Shown here: positions 50,440 to 58,795 of the stretch, in pieces
How the letters are laid out: each line of letters starts with the position of its first letter
How positions within the stretch are numbered: the stretch's first letter is position 1
Source of the DNA: an uncultured Draconibacterium sp.
GTDB taxonomy: Bacteria > Bacteroidota > Bacteroidia > Bacteroidales > Prolixibacteraceae
Length of the DNA: 64,000 nucleotides
Assembly: GCF_963674925.1 (NCBI RefSeq)
Contig: NZ_OY771649.1
Coordinates: forward strand, 1,054,001-1,118,000
Reading direction: 5' to 3'
Program-made: the position numbers and the translations under genes
The notes under the pieces: model-generated
Databases searched by the model: none
What the model saw: the letters and a program-made list of their open reading frames with translations, nothing else
What the model was told of the DNA's origin: nothing

Positions 50440-50591
50440 TGATAACATATTACAAACAATTTCGTATAAAAGCACAATTTGGTAAAAATAATAAACGAAT
50501 GAATTGTTTTATTTATTTTTTTTCTATTTTGCCTACGTAAATTTAATTATTATAACAGTTTTATATTTAATTACATTGGTTTGCTGACGTG

Positions 50592-50777
50592 ATGAAAAAG
50601 AAAGTGAACAAAACCCGTAACTCAGAATTGGACAAATTCGACCGAAAACAAAAAAAACACGGAGGTTCCCGTGAAAAAAGTTCAAAACATAAATATTCGA
50701 TTTACGACGAGTTTGATGAAGATGACGATGACGATATGTTAGACTATACTTCCGAATTCGACGACGAAGAAGAATAA
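50592..50777 (+). CDS. Small highly charged protein of unknown function
   Basis: An ATG at 50592 gives 61 residues. The first half is very basic (KKKVNKTRNSELDKFDRKQ, then KKHGGSREKSSKHKY) and the second half is very acidic (DEFDEDDDDDMLDYTSEFD). There is no signal peptide or hydrophobic segment. Such short zwitterionic proteins occur in Bacteroidota near ribosome-related genes, but I do not recognise the family. The gene lies between divergent OmpA and convergent thioesterase genes; an imperfect TAnnTTTG-like box (TATTTTG) is upstream. The strict charge segregation argues against a random frame. Confidence 0.6.
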   Translation: MKKKVNKTRNSELDKFDRKQKKHGGSREKSSKHKYSIYDEFDEDDDDDMLDYTSEFDDEEE

Positions 50778-50828
50778 TCTATTTCCATATTATTTCATCT
50801 TTTCTGCAAAGCAGGGGCTGCAGATCAA

Positions 50829-51311
50829 TTAATCGTAAAATGCCTCAATTCCGGGGTATTGATAACGTGCTTTTGCTATTTTTTCAGGAAAAACGAAGTA
50901 CGCAAGTTCTGCTTTTGCACACTCTTCGCCGGCACCGTCGTATAGTGATGCGCTTATTTTCGCCGTCCGCCCTTCGTGTAACACCAGTTTTCCTTTTATG
51001 GTTACTTCGCCTTTTGAAACTTTCACCGGTTTTAAATAACTCACCTGCATATCGCTGGTAACGCCGGCAGTTTTGAGTTTTAACATTACCACCCAACCGC
51101 CAATTTCGTCGAGTAAAGTAGCCTGAATTCCACCGTGTAAGACACCAATCCAGCCTTCGTAACTGCGCTCCGGCTTCCATTTTGTGATAATCTCGTCACC
51201 ATCTTCCCAAAATTCGAGCTGGAGGCCCGCACTGTTATATGGCGAACAGGCAAAACAATTGTATTCGCCAATGTTCTTAGGATCTTTCCAGGGATTTTTG
51301 ATTTTTTTCAT
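50829..51311 (-). CDS. PaaI-type hotdog thioesterase
   Basis: The 160-residue cytoplasmic protein has the hotdog signature VLHGGIQATLLDEIGGWVVM near 58-77, where HGG and the Asp/Glu face the active site, and the strand TSDMQVSYLKPVKVSKGEV. It likely hydrolyses acyl- or aryl-CoA thioesters. An N-terminal extension, YNCFACSPYNSAGLQLEF, contains a CxxC-like pair and resembles PaaI family members that act on medium-chain substrates. It stands alone between the small charged protein gene and the prohibitin gene. Confidence 0.85.
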   Translation of the reverse strand: MKKIKNPWKDPKNIGEYNCFACSPYNSAGLQLEFWEDGDEIITKWKPERSYEGWIGVLHGGIQATLLDEIGGWVVMLKLKTAGVTSDMQVSYLKPVKVSKGEVTIKGKLVLHEGRTAKISASLYDGAGEECAKAELAYFVFPEKIAKARYQYPGIEAFYD

Positions 51312-51446
51312 GCTTATATTGTTACTCTTTTAGAACCTTCGTTAACCCCCATATCTTCACGTTGTTCCGATTGTTCCCGTGCAGGGAACAGGAGCGCCGA
51401 ATAAGCCACAGGGGGTCTATCAATTTTAGCGCACTTTCCTGTAACC

Positions 51447-51473
51447 AAAACGAGCCGGTATAAACCAGCTCGC
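51447..51473 (-). terminator. Hairpin terminator after the SPFH gene
   Basis: CGAGCCGGT and ACCAGCTCG form a stem with one mismatch around ATAA. On the minus strand it is followed by TTTTGG. Confidence 0.65.
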
Positions 51474-51494
51474 TTATCCAACACTATTAATCTT

Positions 51495-52313
51495 CTAATT
51501 ATTTCCTAAAATAATAGGTAGTCCATCTTTGCCGCCACCAATTACAATAACTTTCGAATTGGATGATTCTGCCAATGATGTAGTTGCTTCAATACCGCGT
51601 TGAGTTAGGATTGCATCGGTTAAACTCGCATTGATAATACGGTTATAATTGGCAATACCTTCGGCCTCAATTCTTCTACGTTCCGCTTCCGACTCTTCAC
51701 GTTTTAAACGGAATTCATAAGCAAGTGCTTCCTGTTCCTGCTGCAGCTTATTTTCAATTGCACCTTTTATCTGAGCAGGTAAATTGATCGAACGGATTAA
51801 CAAAGCACGCATATCGATAAAATTCTCACTCAATACTTTTTTTGTTTCTTTGATTATAGTCTGCTCGACTTCAGCCCTTCTTGTTGAGTAAATTTCTTCA
51901 GCAGTATAACGACCGGCAACCTGACGCACCGATGACCGAACTTCGGGAATTACCAACACATTTATAAAGTTAACTCCAAACTGTTCGTGCAAAAATCCAA
52001 TTTTACTATACGACGGATTAAAACGTACGGTAACATCCACATTTACCGAAAGACCGTTCTTATCCAGTACATCCATTGTTTCATCGCGCTGTTGTTCCCT
52101 AACATTATACACTTCCAACTCGTTCCATGGAGCTATGATATGGAATCCTTCACCAAAAATATTTTCCTTATCCAAACCGGTGGTGTAGGGTTTAAAAATC
52201 ACTGCCTTTTCACCAGGCTTTAATATTTTAAACATGCGGCCGCCAAAAAGCAGCAAAACAATTAATACAACAGCACCCAGTACCAGGTAAGATGATTTAA
52301 AATTGAACTTCAT
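51495..52313 (-). CDS. SPFH/Band 7 prohibitin-like protein
   Basis: The 272-residue protein has one N-terminal membrane segment (YLVLGAVVLIVLLLFGG, about 9-25), an SPFH domain (LKPGEKAVIFKPYTTGLDKEN, GFHIIAPWNELEVYNVREQQ, about 32-190), and a charged coiled-coil tail (LQQEQEALAYEFRLKREESEAERRRIEAEG in two parts). This is the prohibitin branch. Such proteins oligomerise at the inner membrane and often control FtsH-type proteolysis or microdomains. It is transcribed alone, with a perfect -7 box at 52340-52347. Confidence 0.92.
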   Translation of the reverse strand: MKFNFKSSYLVLGAVVLIVLLLFGGRMFKILKPGEKAVIFKPYTTGLDKENIFGEGFHIIAPWNELEVYNVREQQRDETMDVLDKNGLSVNVDVTVRFNPSYSKIGFLHEQFGVNFINVLVIPEVRSSVRQVAGRYTAEEIYSTRRAEVEQTIIKETKKVLSENFIDMRALLIRSINLPAQIKGAIENKLQQEQEALAYEFRLKREESEAERRRIEAEGIANYNRIINASLTDAILTQRGIEATTSLAESSNSKVIVIGGGKDGLPIILGNN

Positions 52314-52339
52314 AACCTTTTTTCTTTTATATGATTAGA

Positions 52340-52347
52340 CAAATGTA
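52340..52347 (-). promoter_or_regulatory. -7 box TACATTTG for the SPFH gene
   Basis: A perfect TAnnTTTG match on the minus strand, 26 bases before the ATG at 52313. Confidence 0.6.
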
Positions 52348-52408
52348 CAAAGTTTATAGAATGTGTGTAGCCTAAATTATGTTTTATTTAAATACTTAAA
52401 AGATAGCA

Positions 52409-52437
52409 TTGTTTAAAGCACTATTCTTTTAATTTTG
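52409..52437 (+). promoter_or_regulatory. Promoter of the C26 peptidase gene: TTG and TAATTTTG
   Basis: TTG at 52409-52411 and TAATTTTG at 52430-52437 are separated by 18 bases, ahead of the ATG at 52478. Confidence 0.55.
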
Positions 52438-52477
52438 ATGATGAAAACACTGGTCAAAAAAAATTAATTTATTAAAA

Positions 52478-53596
52478 ATGAAAAGGCTGCTTTTACTTTT
52501 GATTGCGTTACTGGTGGTAGGCACCTCGTTCGCGCAACATTTTTTCGATACTGATTTTAATACCCGCAAGAAATACATCATTCTTTGCGACCCCACGGTT
52601 AATCGTATAAAAACCATCCAATACCTTACGGATAATAACATTCTGCAGGTAAATAAAAGCAAGGTGAAATTTGTTGGCGTTTATTACGAAGGGCAAAAAA
52701 CCGATTACACAAAAACACAAGACTACATCAACAAAAACAGGCTCAATAACTTTTATCTGCACGAAATTAGCGGCGAGCTGAACGAAACGAATTTATACGA
52801 GGAAAACGATGTAACCGCACAGCTGAAAAAGGTTTTCGACAATTCAATCGGAATTATATTTTTTGGTGGTGCCGATATTCCACCGGCTATTTATGGCGAG
52901 GAAAACACAAAATCCGGCGTTTACACTCCTGCCCGTCATTTTTACGAAGCCACTTTTATGTTTCACTTGCTGGGAGGCTACCAGGACGAATCGTTTAAAC
53001 CCTTCCTTGCCGAACGGCCGGATTATGTAGTAACCGGATTCTGCCTGGGCATGCAAACCATGAATGTGGGTACCGGCGGAACATTGATCCAGGACATTCC
53101 TGCTGAGGTTTATAACGCCGAAACACCCGAAGAAACAGTTGCAATTGGCCGGGCCAACATGCACCGCAACTACTGGCAATTAATCGAGGAAGATTCGCTT
53201 TTTATGGGTATTAATCTGCACACGATACAATTTACCGACAATCCGTTTTTTGGAGAAACCATAAAAGTGTCGAAAAAGGCAACACCACGCATTTACAGCA
53301 GCCACCACCAGGCCATTGAGAAGCTGGGAAAAGGAATGGAAGTTACCTGTTTATCGCCCGATGGTAAAATTATTGAAGGAGTTGCACACAGCACTTACCC
53401 ACATGTTTTTGCCGTTCAGTTTCACCCTGAAGTTTCTGCTTTATACGAAGACATGGGATTAAAAATTTTTCATCCGGATGATGAGCCCAAAAGCTACCAC
53501 GATATCCTCGGGAAATCCGATGTGAAATTTCACAAGGCCTACTGGCAATATATTTCTGATTCGTTTAAATCCGTAAAAAAACCGAAACGACGCTAA
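52478..53596 (+). CDS. Secreted class I glutamine amidotransferase-like hydrolase (peptidase C26)
   Basis: The 372-residue protein has a signal peptide (MKRLLLLLIALLVVGTSFAQ) and a C26-type fold. The nucleophile is C189 in VVTGFCLGMQTMNVG, and the partner His-Glu pair lies in HVFAVQFHPEVS near 315. FFGGADIPPAIYGEE resembles the first conserved loop of gamma-glutamyl-gamma-aminobutyrate hydrolases (PuuD). Cytoplasmic PuuD-type enzymes cleave gamma-glutamyl amides; export of this one suggests it acts on extracytoplasmic gamma-glutamyl peptides. Whether that includes wall peptides is speculation. It is convergent with ovoA, only nine bases apart, with no terminator visible. Confidence 0.85.
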   Translation: MKRLLLLLIALLVVGTSFAQHFFDTDFNTRKKYIILCDPTVNRIKTIQYLTDNNILQVNKSKVKFVGVYYEGQKTDYTKTQDYINKNRLNNFYLHEISGELNETNLYEENDVTAQLKKVFDNSIGIIFFGGADIPPAIYGEENTKSGVYTPARHFYEATFMFHLLGGYQDESFKPFLAERPDYVVTGFCLGMQTMNVGTGGTLIQDIPAEVYNAETPEETVAIGRANMHRNYWQLIEEDSLFMGINLHTIQFTDNPFFGETIKVSKKATPRIYSSHHQAIEKLGKGMEVTCLSPDGKIIEGVAHSTYPHVFAVQFHPEVSALYEDMGLKIFHPDDEPKSYHDILGKSDVKFHKAYWQYISDSFKSVKKPKRR

Positions 53597-53605
53597 CTTT
53601 TTAAT

Positions 53606-55711
53606 TCAGGATGTATGTTTTCGCCAAACGGAGATTTCAACCACGGACACTTTAACATCTCGTGACGACAACGGTAAGGCTGCATACTGATTTACGGGTT
53701 CCGAAATCAGCTCAAAATTATCCTGCAAAAGCGCCTTTATGCCTTCGAATGAGGTAACCGGCTCGCCATCTTTTTTAAATGCGCCGGGCCAGTTTTCTCG
53801 TTTAATGTTGTTCTTTTCCCAGTCGTACCTTGAGCCCAAAATGAAAATTCCATTGGGGTTTACACGCTTATGAATGCTTGCTAAAAATTGTTTTGGATTA
53901 TACAGTTCCTCCAATAAGTTAATGGCCAGAATTACATCATAACCGGTGTAAATTGGCTTCAGATTATTGGCATCAGCCTGCATAAACTGCAGGTTATCTT
54001 TGGGATTCAGCCCAAGTTCCGACAGTTGAACATCGTGATAATGTACTAACTCGCCTTCGTCTTTTGTAATGTAGCGAATAAATCCTTGTTCCTGCATGTG
54101 AATGGCCATTCGTATAAAACGCGCTGAAAAATCAATTCCGGTTATTTGTTTATAGGAATCGGACAATTCGAAAACAGTTCTTCCGGTATCACAATTTAAA
54201 TCGAGCAGTTTTAGCGATTTTTGGTCGCCGGAATATTGTTTACATATCTCGGCAATACTTTTTGGGAAACTATCAAAGCCCAAAACCGGTGCGCCATAAT
54301 TAAAAGCGCATGACTGCACTACTTCCGAATCTGTTTCGTACGACTCGTTTCTGATAATCAATGGATTTTCAGATTCCACCAAACGAAATCCAGCATGTTG
54401 ATAAAAATGCCTGCGAAAGGCATAACGTGCATGCCAGGTAGCCTCGTTTCCGGTTGAAATCCACGAACCTCCTTTAATGACATTGTGCTTTCCGTCGAAA
54501 GTTGGCGTTGAAAAATCGTCGTACAAAGGGTGCACTTTAAAACCGGGATAACCGGTAACATGTGTTTCCGTCCACTGCCACACATTTCCGATGATATCAA
54601 AGAATTCACCTTGTTTAAATTGATTTACCGGGCATGGCGATACAAACTGTTCCAAACCAATATTTGCCTGAACAGTTGCAAAATTAGCATCATTTATGCC
54701 GTTTTGCTCTGCCAGTCGATACCATTCCGCTTCGGTTGGCAAACGATAAGTTTTACCTGTTTGTTTTGTTTTCCAGTTGGCAAACGCTTTTGCTTCCAGG
54801 TAATTCAGTTCAACCGGCCAGTTCCAGGGCATTTCAATTTCCTGATCAAAAAGCCGGAGAAAATATTTATCAGCAACTTTTCGCCAAAACAACGGAAATT
54901 CTACTTCCTGATACTGACACCAACTCCAGCCTTCTTCAGTCCAGTATTCCTCTGTTTTGTAACCGCCATCCTCTATAAATTCAAGAAACTCACCGTTCGA
55001 AATAAGGGATTCCGAAGCTTTAAAAGCATCAACCTCAACCTGATGCTCGCCATATTCCACATCCCAACCATAAAATCGATGATCGTAAGGTTTCCCAATT
55101 ACCACTTCTCCTCCTTCAATGTTTAACATGCGGTTCTCTGGCGCATCGCCCGATTCATTGCACGGCACGTCGAAAACATTCGGCTTTAAAAATTCCAGCG
55201 GTAATTGCCTAATCAGCACCGAAGATGTTTCAATATGAATGCGCTCGTGCTCAATCCCCATCATAATAATCCAAAAAGGATTCTCCCAGCCGATCGGTAA
55301 AGTCAGCGGAGTTGAATCGATTATATCTAACACCACTTCTTTTACTTTCTGGCGGTATTCAAAAACATCCTTTACGGTAGGCCAATCATAATTCGATTCG
55401 TTTAAGTCGTCCCAACTCATTTCATCAACTCCAATTGCAAAAACGGATTCGAAATGGGAGTTGATACGATGATCCAGAATTTTTGCCAGCACCAGTTTAT
55501 TGATAAAAAACACAGCGGTATGTCCGTAATAAAATATAAGCGGATGCCGCAGCGGATCGGCCCGTCGATAAAAGGCTTTATCGTTTTTCAGGTGTTCATA
55601 AAGTTTTTCATCGAGGGTATATGTTTTCAAAAAATAATCGCGGATTTCTGCCTTTTTTTGATCAGCATCTCCGTATATCAGATCGGTTGTATGGGCTATC
55701 AAACTGTTCAT
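53606..55711 (-). CDS. ovoA: OvoA-type 5-histidylcysteine sulfoxide synthase with methyltransferase domain
   Basis: Start chosen at the ATG at 55711 (MNSLIAHTTDLIYG). The product is about 701 residues. The N-terminal DinB-like domain has the iron-binding H-x3-H-x-E site in GIEHERIHIETS near 155. The FGE/sulfatase-modifying-like domain follows (WCQYQEVEFPLFWRKVADKY, RLPTEAEWYRLAEQ, GNVWQWTETHVTGYPGF, GGSWISTGNEATWHARYAFR). The C-terminal SAM methyltransferase domain has LLDLNCDTGRTVFELS near 490 and YDVILAINLLEELYNP. The three domains match OvoA, which joins cysteine to histidine and, through its C-terminal domain, N-methylates the thiohistidine to ovothiol A. No cysteine-sulfoxide lyase gene (OvoB) is seen beside it. 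The product would be a cytoplasmic antioxidant thiol. Confidence 0.88.
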   Translation of the reverse strand: MNSLIAHTTDLIYGDADQKKAEIRDYFLKTYTLDEKLYEHLKNDKAFYRRADPLRHPLIFYYGHTAVFFINKLVLAKILDHRINSHFESVFAIGVDEMSWDDLNESNYDWPTVKDVFEYRQKVKEVVLDIIDSTPLTLPIGWENPFWIIMMGIEHERIHIETSSVLIRQLPLEFLKPNVFDVPCNESGDAPENRMLNIEGGEVVIGKPYDHRFYGWDVEYGEHQVEVDAFKASESLISNGEFLEFIEDGGYKTEEYWTEEGWSWCQYQEVEFPLFWRKVADKYFLRLFDQEIEMPWNWPVELNYLEAKAFANWKTKQTGKTYRLPTEAEWYRLAEQNGINDANFATVQANIGLEQFVSPCPVNQFKQGEFFDIIGNVWQWTETHVTGYPGFKVHPLYDDFSTPTFDGKHNVIKGGSWISTGNEATWHARYAFRRHFYQHAGFRLVESENPLIIRNESYETDSEVVQSCAFNYGAPVLGFDSFPKSIAEICKQYSGDQKSLKLLDLNCDTGRTVFELSDSYKQITGIDFSARFIRMAIHMQEQGFIRYITKDEGELVHYHDVQLSELGLNPKDNLQFMQADANNLKPIYTGYDVILAINLLEELYNPKQFLASIHKRVNPNGIFILGSRYDWEKNNIKRENWPGAFKKDGEPVTSFEGIKALLQDNFELISEPVNQYAALPLSSRDVKVSVVEISVWRKHTS

Positions 55712-55822
55712 ATCATTATGTACTTGAGTAAATTGGTATTCAAAATAAAACGAATACAATCAGGTTAAAGCAAATTAAAGGTCAAAATTGTTTAAGTTAT
55801 TGATAAATATTCAACCAAAAAA

Positions 55823-56359
55823 TCAACTGAGCTTTTGGTGCAGATAGATCTTTTCAAAATCAAAAGTTCCACTTTTATCGGCAAGTAATTTGGGCTGAAC
55901 GATTGTTGTACAAGGCCCGAATCCCAATTTTTTGTACAAACCAAGAGCAGCTTTGTTTTCTTTCCATACTCTTATAAAAGCATGGTCAAATTGGTTCCTA
56001 TCTGCTTCTTCAAGAAAAAAGGTCAGTAACTTTTTACCAATCCCCTGCCCTTGTTTTGATTTTTTCACCATCATTTCCGCCACGTAAACCGAGCGTGTCA
56101 CATCAAAATCGTGTGCAATTTCTTCCGGCAGTAAAGGATCAAAACTTAAAGGTGTGAGCAAAATTGCCCCAGCCAGTTCATTCTCCTCGAGAGCAAGAAT
56201 TCCGTATCCAACATCAAAGATAGACTGAAGGTAGGCTGCAGTTTCTTCTTCGGAATGATACTGAAAACTTTTGCCTGCCGAAAATGAATCGATGTATAAT
56301 TTCACCAAATCGTTTTTGTAGGCTTCAAATTTCAGTTCATCGATATTTATAACTATCAT
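55823..56359 (-). CDS. GNAT-family N-acetyltransferase
   Basis: The 178-residue protein has the GNAT fold: YGILALEENELAGAILL (strand 2-3), VYVAEMMVKKSKQGQGIGKKLLTFFLEEA with the acetyl-CoA-binding QGQGIG loop near 117-122 (quoted in parts), and FIRVWKENKAALGLYKKLGF near 145. The acceptor cannot be predicted. The frame starts MIVINIDELKFEAYK without signal peptide. It lies between ovoA and divergent prfC. Confidence 0.88.
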   Translation of the reverse strand: MIVINIDELKFEAYKNDLVKLYIDSFSAGKSFQYHSEEETAAYLQSIFDVGYGILALEENELAGAILLTPLSFDPLLPEEIAHDFDVTRSVYVAEMMVKKSKQGQGIGKKLLTFFLEEADRNQFDHAFIRVWKENKAALGLYKKLGFGPCTTIVQPKLLADKSGTFDFEKIYLHQKLS

Positions 56360-56438
56360 GTAGCTGCTACTTTTTCCGTTTTAGAATTAACACCAAACAG
56401 CTCTTTCTGTTTTATAAGATGAATTAAAATATCTTTTC

Positions 56439-56446
56439 TATTTTTG
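56439..56446 (+). promoter_or_regulatory. -7 box TATTTTTG for prfC
   Basis: A perfect TAnnTTTG match 27 bases before the ATG at 56473. Confidence 0.55.
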
Positions 56447-56472
56447 CGCCCGCATTACATATACGATAGCAA

Positions 56473-58047
56473 ATGAGTTTTTTAAAAGAGATACAACGTC
56501 GTCGCACTTTTGGAATTGTGAGTCACCCGGATGCCGGAAAAACCACCTTAACCGAGAAACTACTTCTTTTTGGTGGAGCAATTCGTGTGGCAGGTGCTGT
56601 AAAAAGCAACAAAATTAAAAAAGGTGCTACTTCCGATTTTATGGAAATCGAGCGCCAGCGTGGTATTTCTGTGGCTACTTCGGTAATGGGTTTCGAGTAC
56701 AACGGTTACAAGGTAAACATTCTGGATACTCCCGGTCACCAGGATTTCCAGGAAGATACTTTCCGTACACTTACCGCGGTCGACAGCGTAATTATCGTTA
56801 TTGATGCAGCAAAAGGTGTAGAGCCGCAAACCGAAAAACTGATGAATGTTTGCCGGATGCGCAAAACGCCGGTTATCGTTTTTGTAAATAAAATGGACCG
56901 CCCGGCGGGAGATCCGTTTACCTTGATGGATGAAATCGAGGATCAGCTAAAAATTAAAGTGCGCCCGCTAAGTTGGCCAATTAACAATGGTCCCGATTTT
57001 AAAGGTGTTTACAATATTTTTAACCGAAGCCTGAAATTGTTTACGCCCGATATTCAGGAAATCGAAGAGCGTATTAAGTTTGAAGACATATCGGATCCTA
57101 CTCTGGAAGACCACATTGGCGAAGATGCCGATGTACTGCGCGAGGAACTGGAACTGGTGGAAGGAATTTACCCCGAATTTAACAACGAAGATTACCTGTC
57201 GGGCGAACTGGCACCGGTATTTTTTGGTAGTGCACTGTACAATTTTGGGGTGCAGGAATTACTTGATTCTTTTGTAAAAATTGCGCCAACACCACAACCA
57301 AGCGAAACGGAAGAGCGCGTTGTAAAACCCGAGGAAGAAGGATTTACCGGTTTTGTATTTAAAATTCATGCCAACATCGATCCGAACCACCGCAGCCGGA
57401 TTGCCTTTGTAAAAATCTGCTCGGGTAAATTCGAACGAAATAAAATGTATAAGAATGTTCGGCTGGGAAAATCCTTCCGTATCTCGAGCCCGACCGCTTT
57501 TATGGCTTCGCAAAAAGAAATTGTTGAAGAAGCATTCCCGGGAGATATTATTGGTGTGCCCGATACCGGAAACTACATTATTGGCGACACCGTTACCGAT
57601 GGAGAAGAAATCCACTTCAAAGGCCTGCCGAGCTTTTCGCCTGAGATGTTTCGTTTTGTTGAAAATGCCGATCCAATGAAATCAAAGCAATTGGCAAAAG
57701 GTGTCGACCAGTTAATGGACGAAGGAGTTGCACAGCTTTTTACCAGCGCTTTTAACGGACGGAAAATTATTGGAACTGTCGGACAACTTCAGTTTGAAGT
57801 TATCCAGTATCGTTTGGAACATGAATACGGTGCAAAATGTCGTTTCGAGCCGCTGTCGATGCACAAAGCCTGCTGGATTCAGTGCGACGATGAAAAGGTA
57901 CTGACCGAATTCAAAAAACGCAAGCACCAGAAAATGGCAAAAGACAAACTGGGGCGCGATGTGTTTATGGCCGATTCATCGTTTATTTTGCAAATGGCGC
58001 AAGATGAATTCAAGGATATTAAATTTCACTTTACATCAGAGTTTTAA
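56473..58047 (+). CDS. prfC: Peptide chain release factor 3
   Basis: The 524-residue GTPase recycles RF1/RF2 from the ribosome after termination. G motifs: SHPDAGKTTLTEKLL (G1, near 17-31), RQRGISVATSV (G2), DTPGHQDF (G3) and VNKMDRPAGDP (G4). RF3-specific signatures include AGAVKSNKIKKGATSDFMEIE and the C-terminal domain with GTVGQLQFEVIQYRLEHEYGAKC. Length and order match the family. It is followed after 70 bases by a UPF0316 gene with its own -7 box. Confidence 0.96.
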   Translation: MSFLKEIQRRRTFGIVSHPDAGKTTLTEKLLLFGGAIRVAGAVKSNKIKKGATSDFMEIERQRGISVATSVMGFEYNGYKVNILDTPGHQDFQEDTFRTLTAVDSVIIVIDAAKGVEPQTEKLMNVCRMRKTPVIVFVNKMDRPAGDPFTLMDEIEDQLKIKVRPLSWPINNGPDFKGVYNIFNRSLKLFTPDIQEIEERIKFEDISDPTLEDHIGEDADVLREELELVEGIYPEFNNEDYLSGELAPVFFGSALYNFGVQELLDSFVKIAPTPQPSETEERVVKPEEEGFTGFVFKIHANIDPNHRSRIAFVKICSGKFERNKMYKNVRLGKSFRISSPTAFMASQKEIVEEAFPGDIIGVPDTGNYIIGDTVTDGEEIHFKGLPSFSPEMFRFVENADPMKSKQLAKGVDQLMDEGVAQLFTSAFNGRKIIGTVGQLQFEVIQYRLEHEYGAKCRFEPLSMHKACWIQCDDEKVLTEFKKRKHQKMAKDKLGRDVFMADSSFILQMAQDEFKDIKFHFTSEF

Positions 58048-58079
58048 TGATCCTGTCTTCACTCAAAGTAATAATTCTC

Positions 58080-58087
58080 TAACTTTG
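58080..58087 (+). promoter_or_regulatory. -7 box TAACTTTG for the UPF0316 gene
   Basis: A perfect TAnnTTTG match 30 bases before the ATG at 58118. Confidence 0.5.
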
Positions 58088-58117
58088 AAGGAGCAACAGA
58101 CTTGATACTATACTATT

Positions 58118-58690
58118 ATGGATACAAGCTTTTACGACAGTAATCTATTCATATATATACTGCTTCCCGGATTAATTTTTATTTCACGAATTGCGGATGT
58201 AACGATTGGAACCATTCGTATCGTAATGGTGTCGAAAGGACATAAACTCTGGGCACCAATCCTGGGATTCTTCGAAGTGTTAATTTGGCTGATCGCTATT
58301 ACAAAGATTATAGAAAATCTCGACAACTGGCTTTGTTACATTGCGTATGGTTTGGGCTTTGCTGCCGGAAATTATATCGGATTGCTCATTGAAGAAAAGC
58401 TGGCGCTGGGTATAGTTAAACTGCAGATAATTACACGTAAAGAAGCCAGTAAACTTATTGAAAACCTGAGAGATGCCGGTTACGGTATTACTCATCACAA
58501 CGCTCAGGGAGCCAACGAACGGGTGAGCATTATTCACAGTATTATCAAACGTTCGGAAATAAAAAAAGTAGAGACCATTGTAAAAACAACCAACCCAAAA
58601 GCATTCTATTCGGTTGAAGATATCAAGTTTGTAAATGAAGGTGTCTTCCCTATTCATCCGGCCCGTTTCCGATTGCGAAAAGGGAAATAG
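58118..58690 (+). CDS. UPF0316 / DUF2179-type membrane protein
   Basis: The 190-residue protein has three membrane segments (IYILLPGLIFISRIADVTIG, WAPILGFFEVLIWLIAITKII, WLCYIAYGLGFAAGNYIGLL) and a soluble C-terminal DUF2179-like domain (LQIITRKEASKLIENLRDAGYGITHHNAQG). RIADVTIGTIRIVMVSKG is the hallmark of the DUF5698/UPF0316 family. Biological role is unknown; the DUF2179 domain elsewhere sits at the end of YitT-type membrane proteins and may bind a ligand. Confidence 0.9.
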   Translation: MDTSFYDSNLFIYILLPGLIFISRIADVTIGTIRIVMVSKGHKLWAPILGFFEVLIWLIAITKIIENLDNWLCYIAYGLGFAAGNYIGLLIEEKLALGIVKLQIITRKEASKLIENLRDAGYGITHHNAQGANERVSIIHSIIKRSEIKKVETIVKTTNPKAFYSVEDIKFVNEGVFPIHPARFRLRKGK

Positions 58691-58795
58691 TTAACGAATA
58701 GTCATTTCAAGGGAACTTTAATCATAAAGAAAGATTTGCTTTCACAACTCTCCCTTATTTTTTAGATATTTGTGCCCACAAAACAGAAGCAAAGA

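Noticed and set aside
56451..56460. ATTACATAT just before prfC, resembling the GntR dyad core
   Set aside because: Only nine bases match and the TACAAAT arm is absent; prfC is housekeeping with a separate -7 box.
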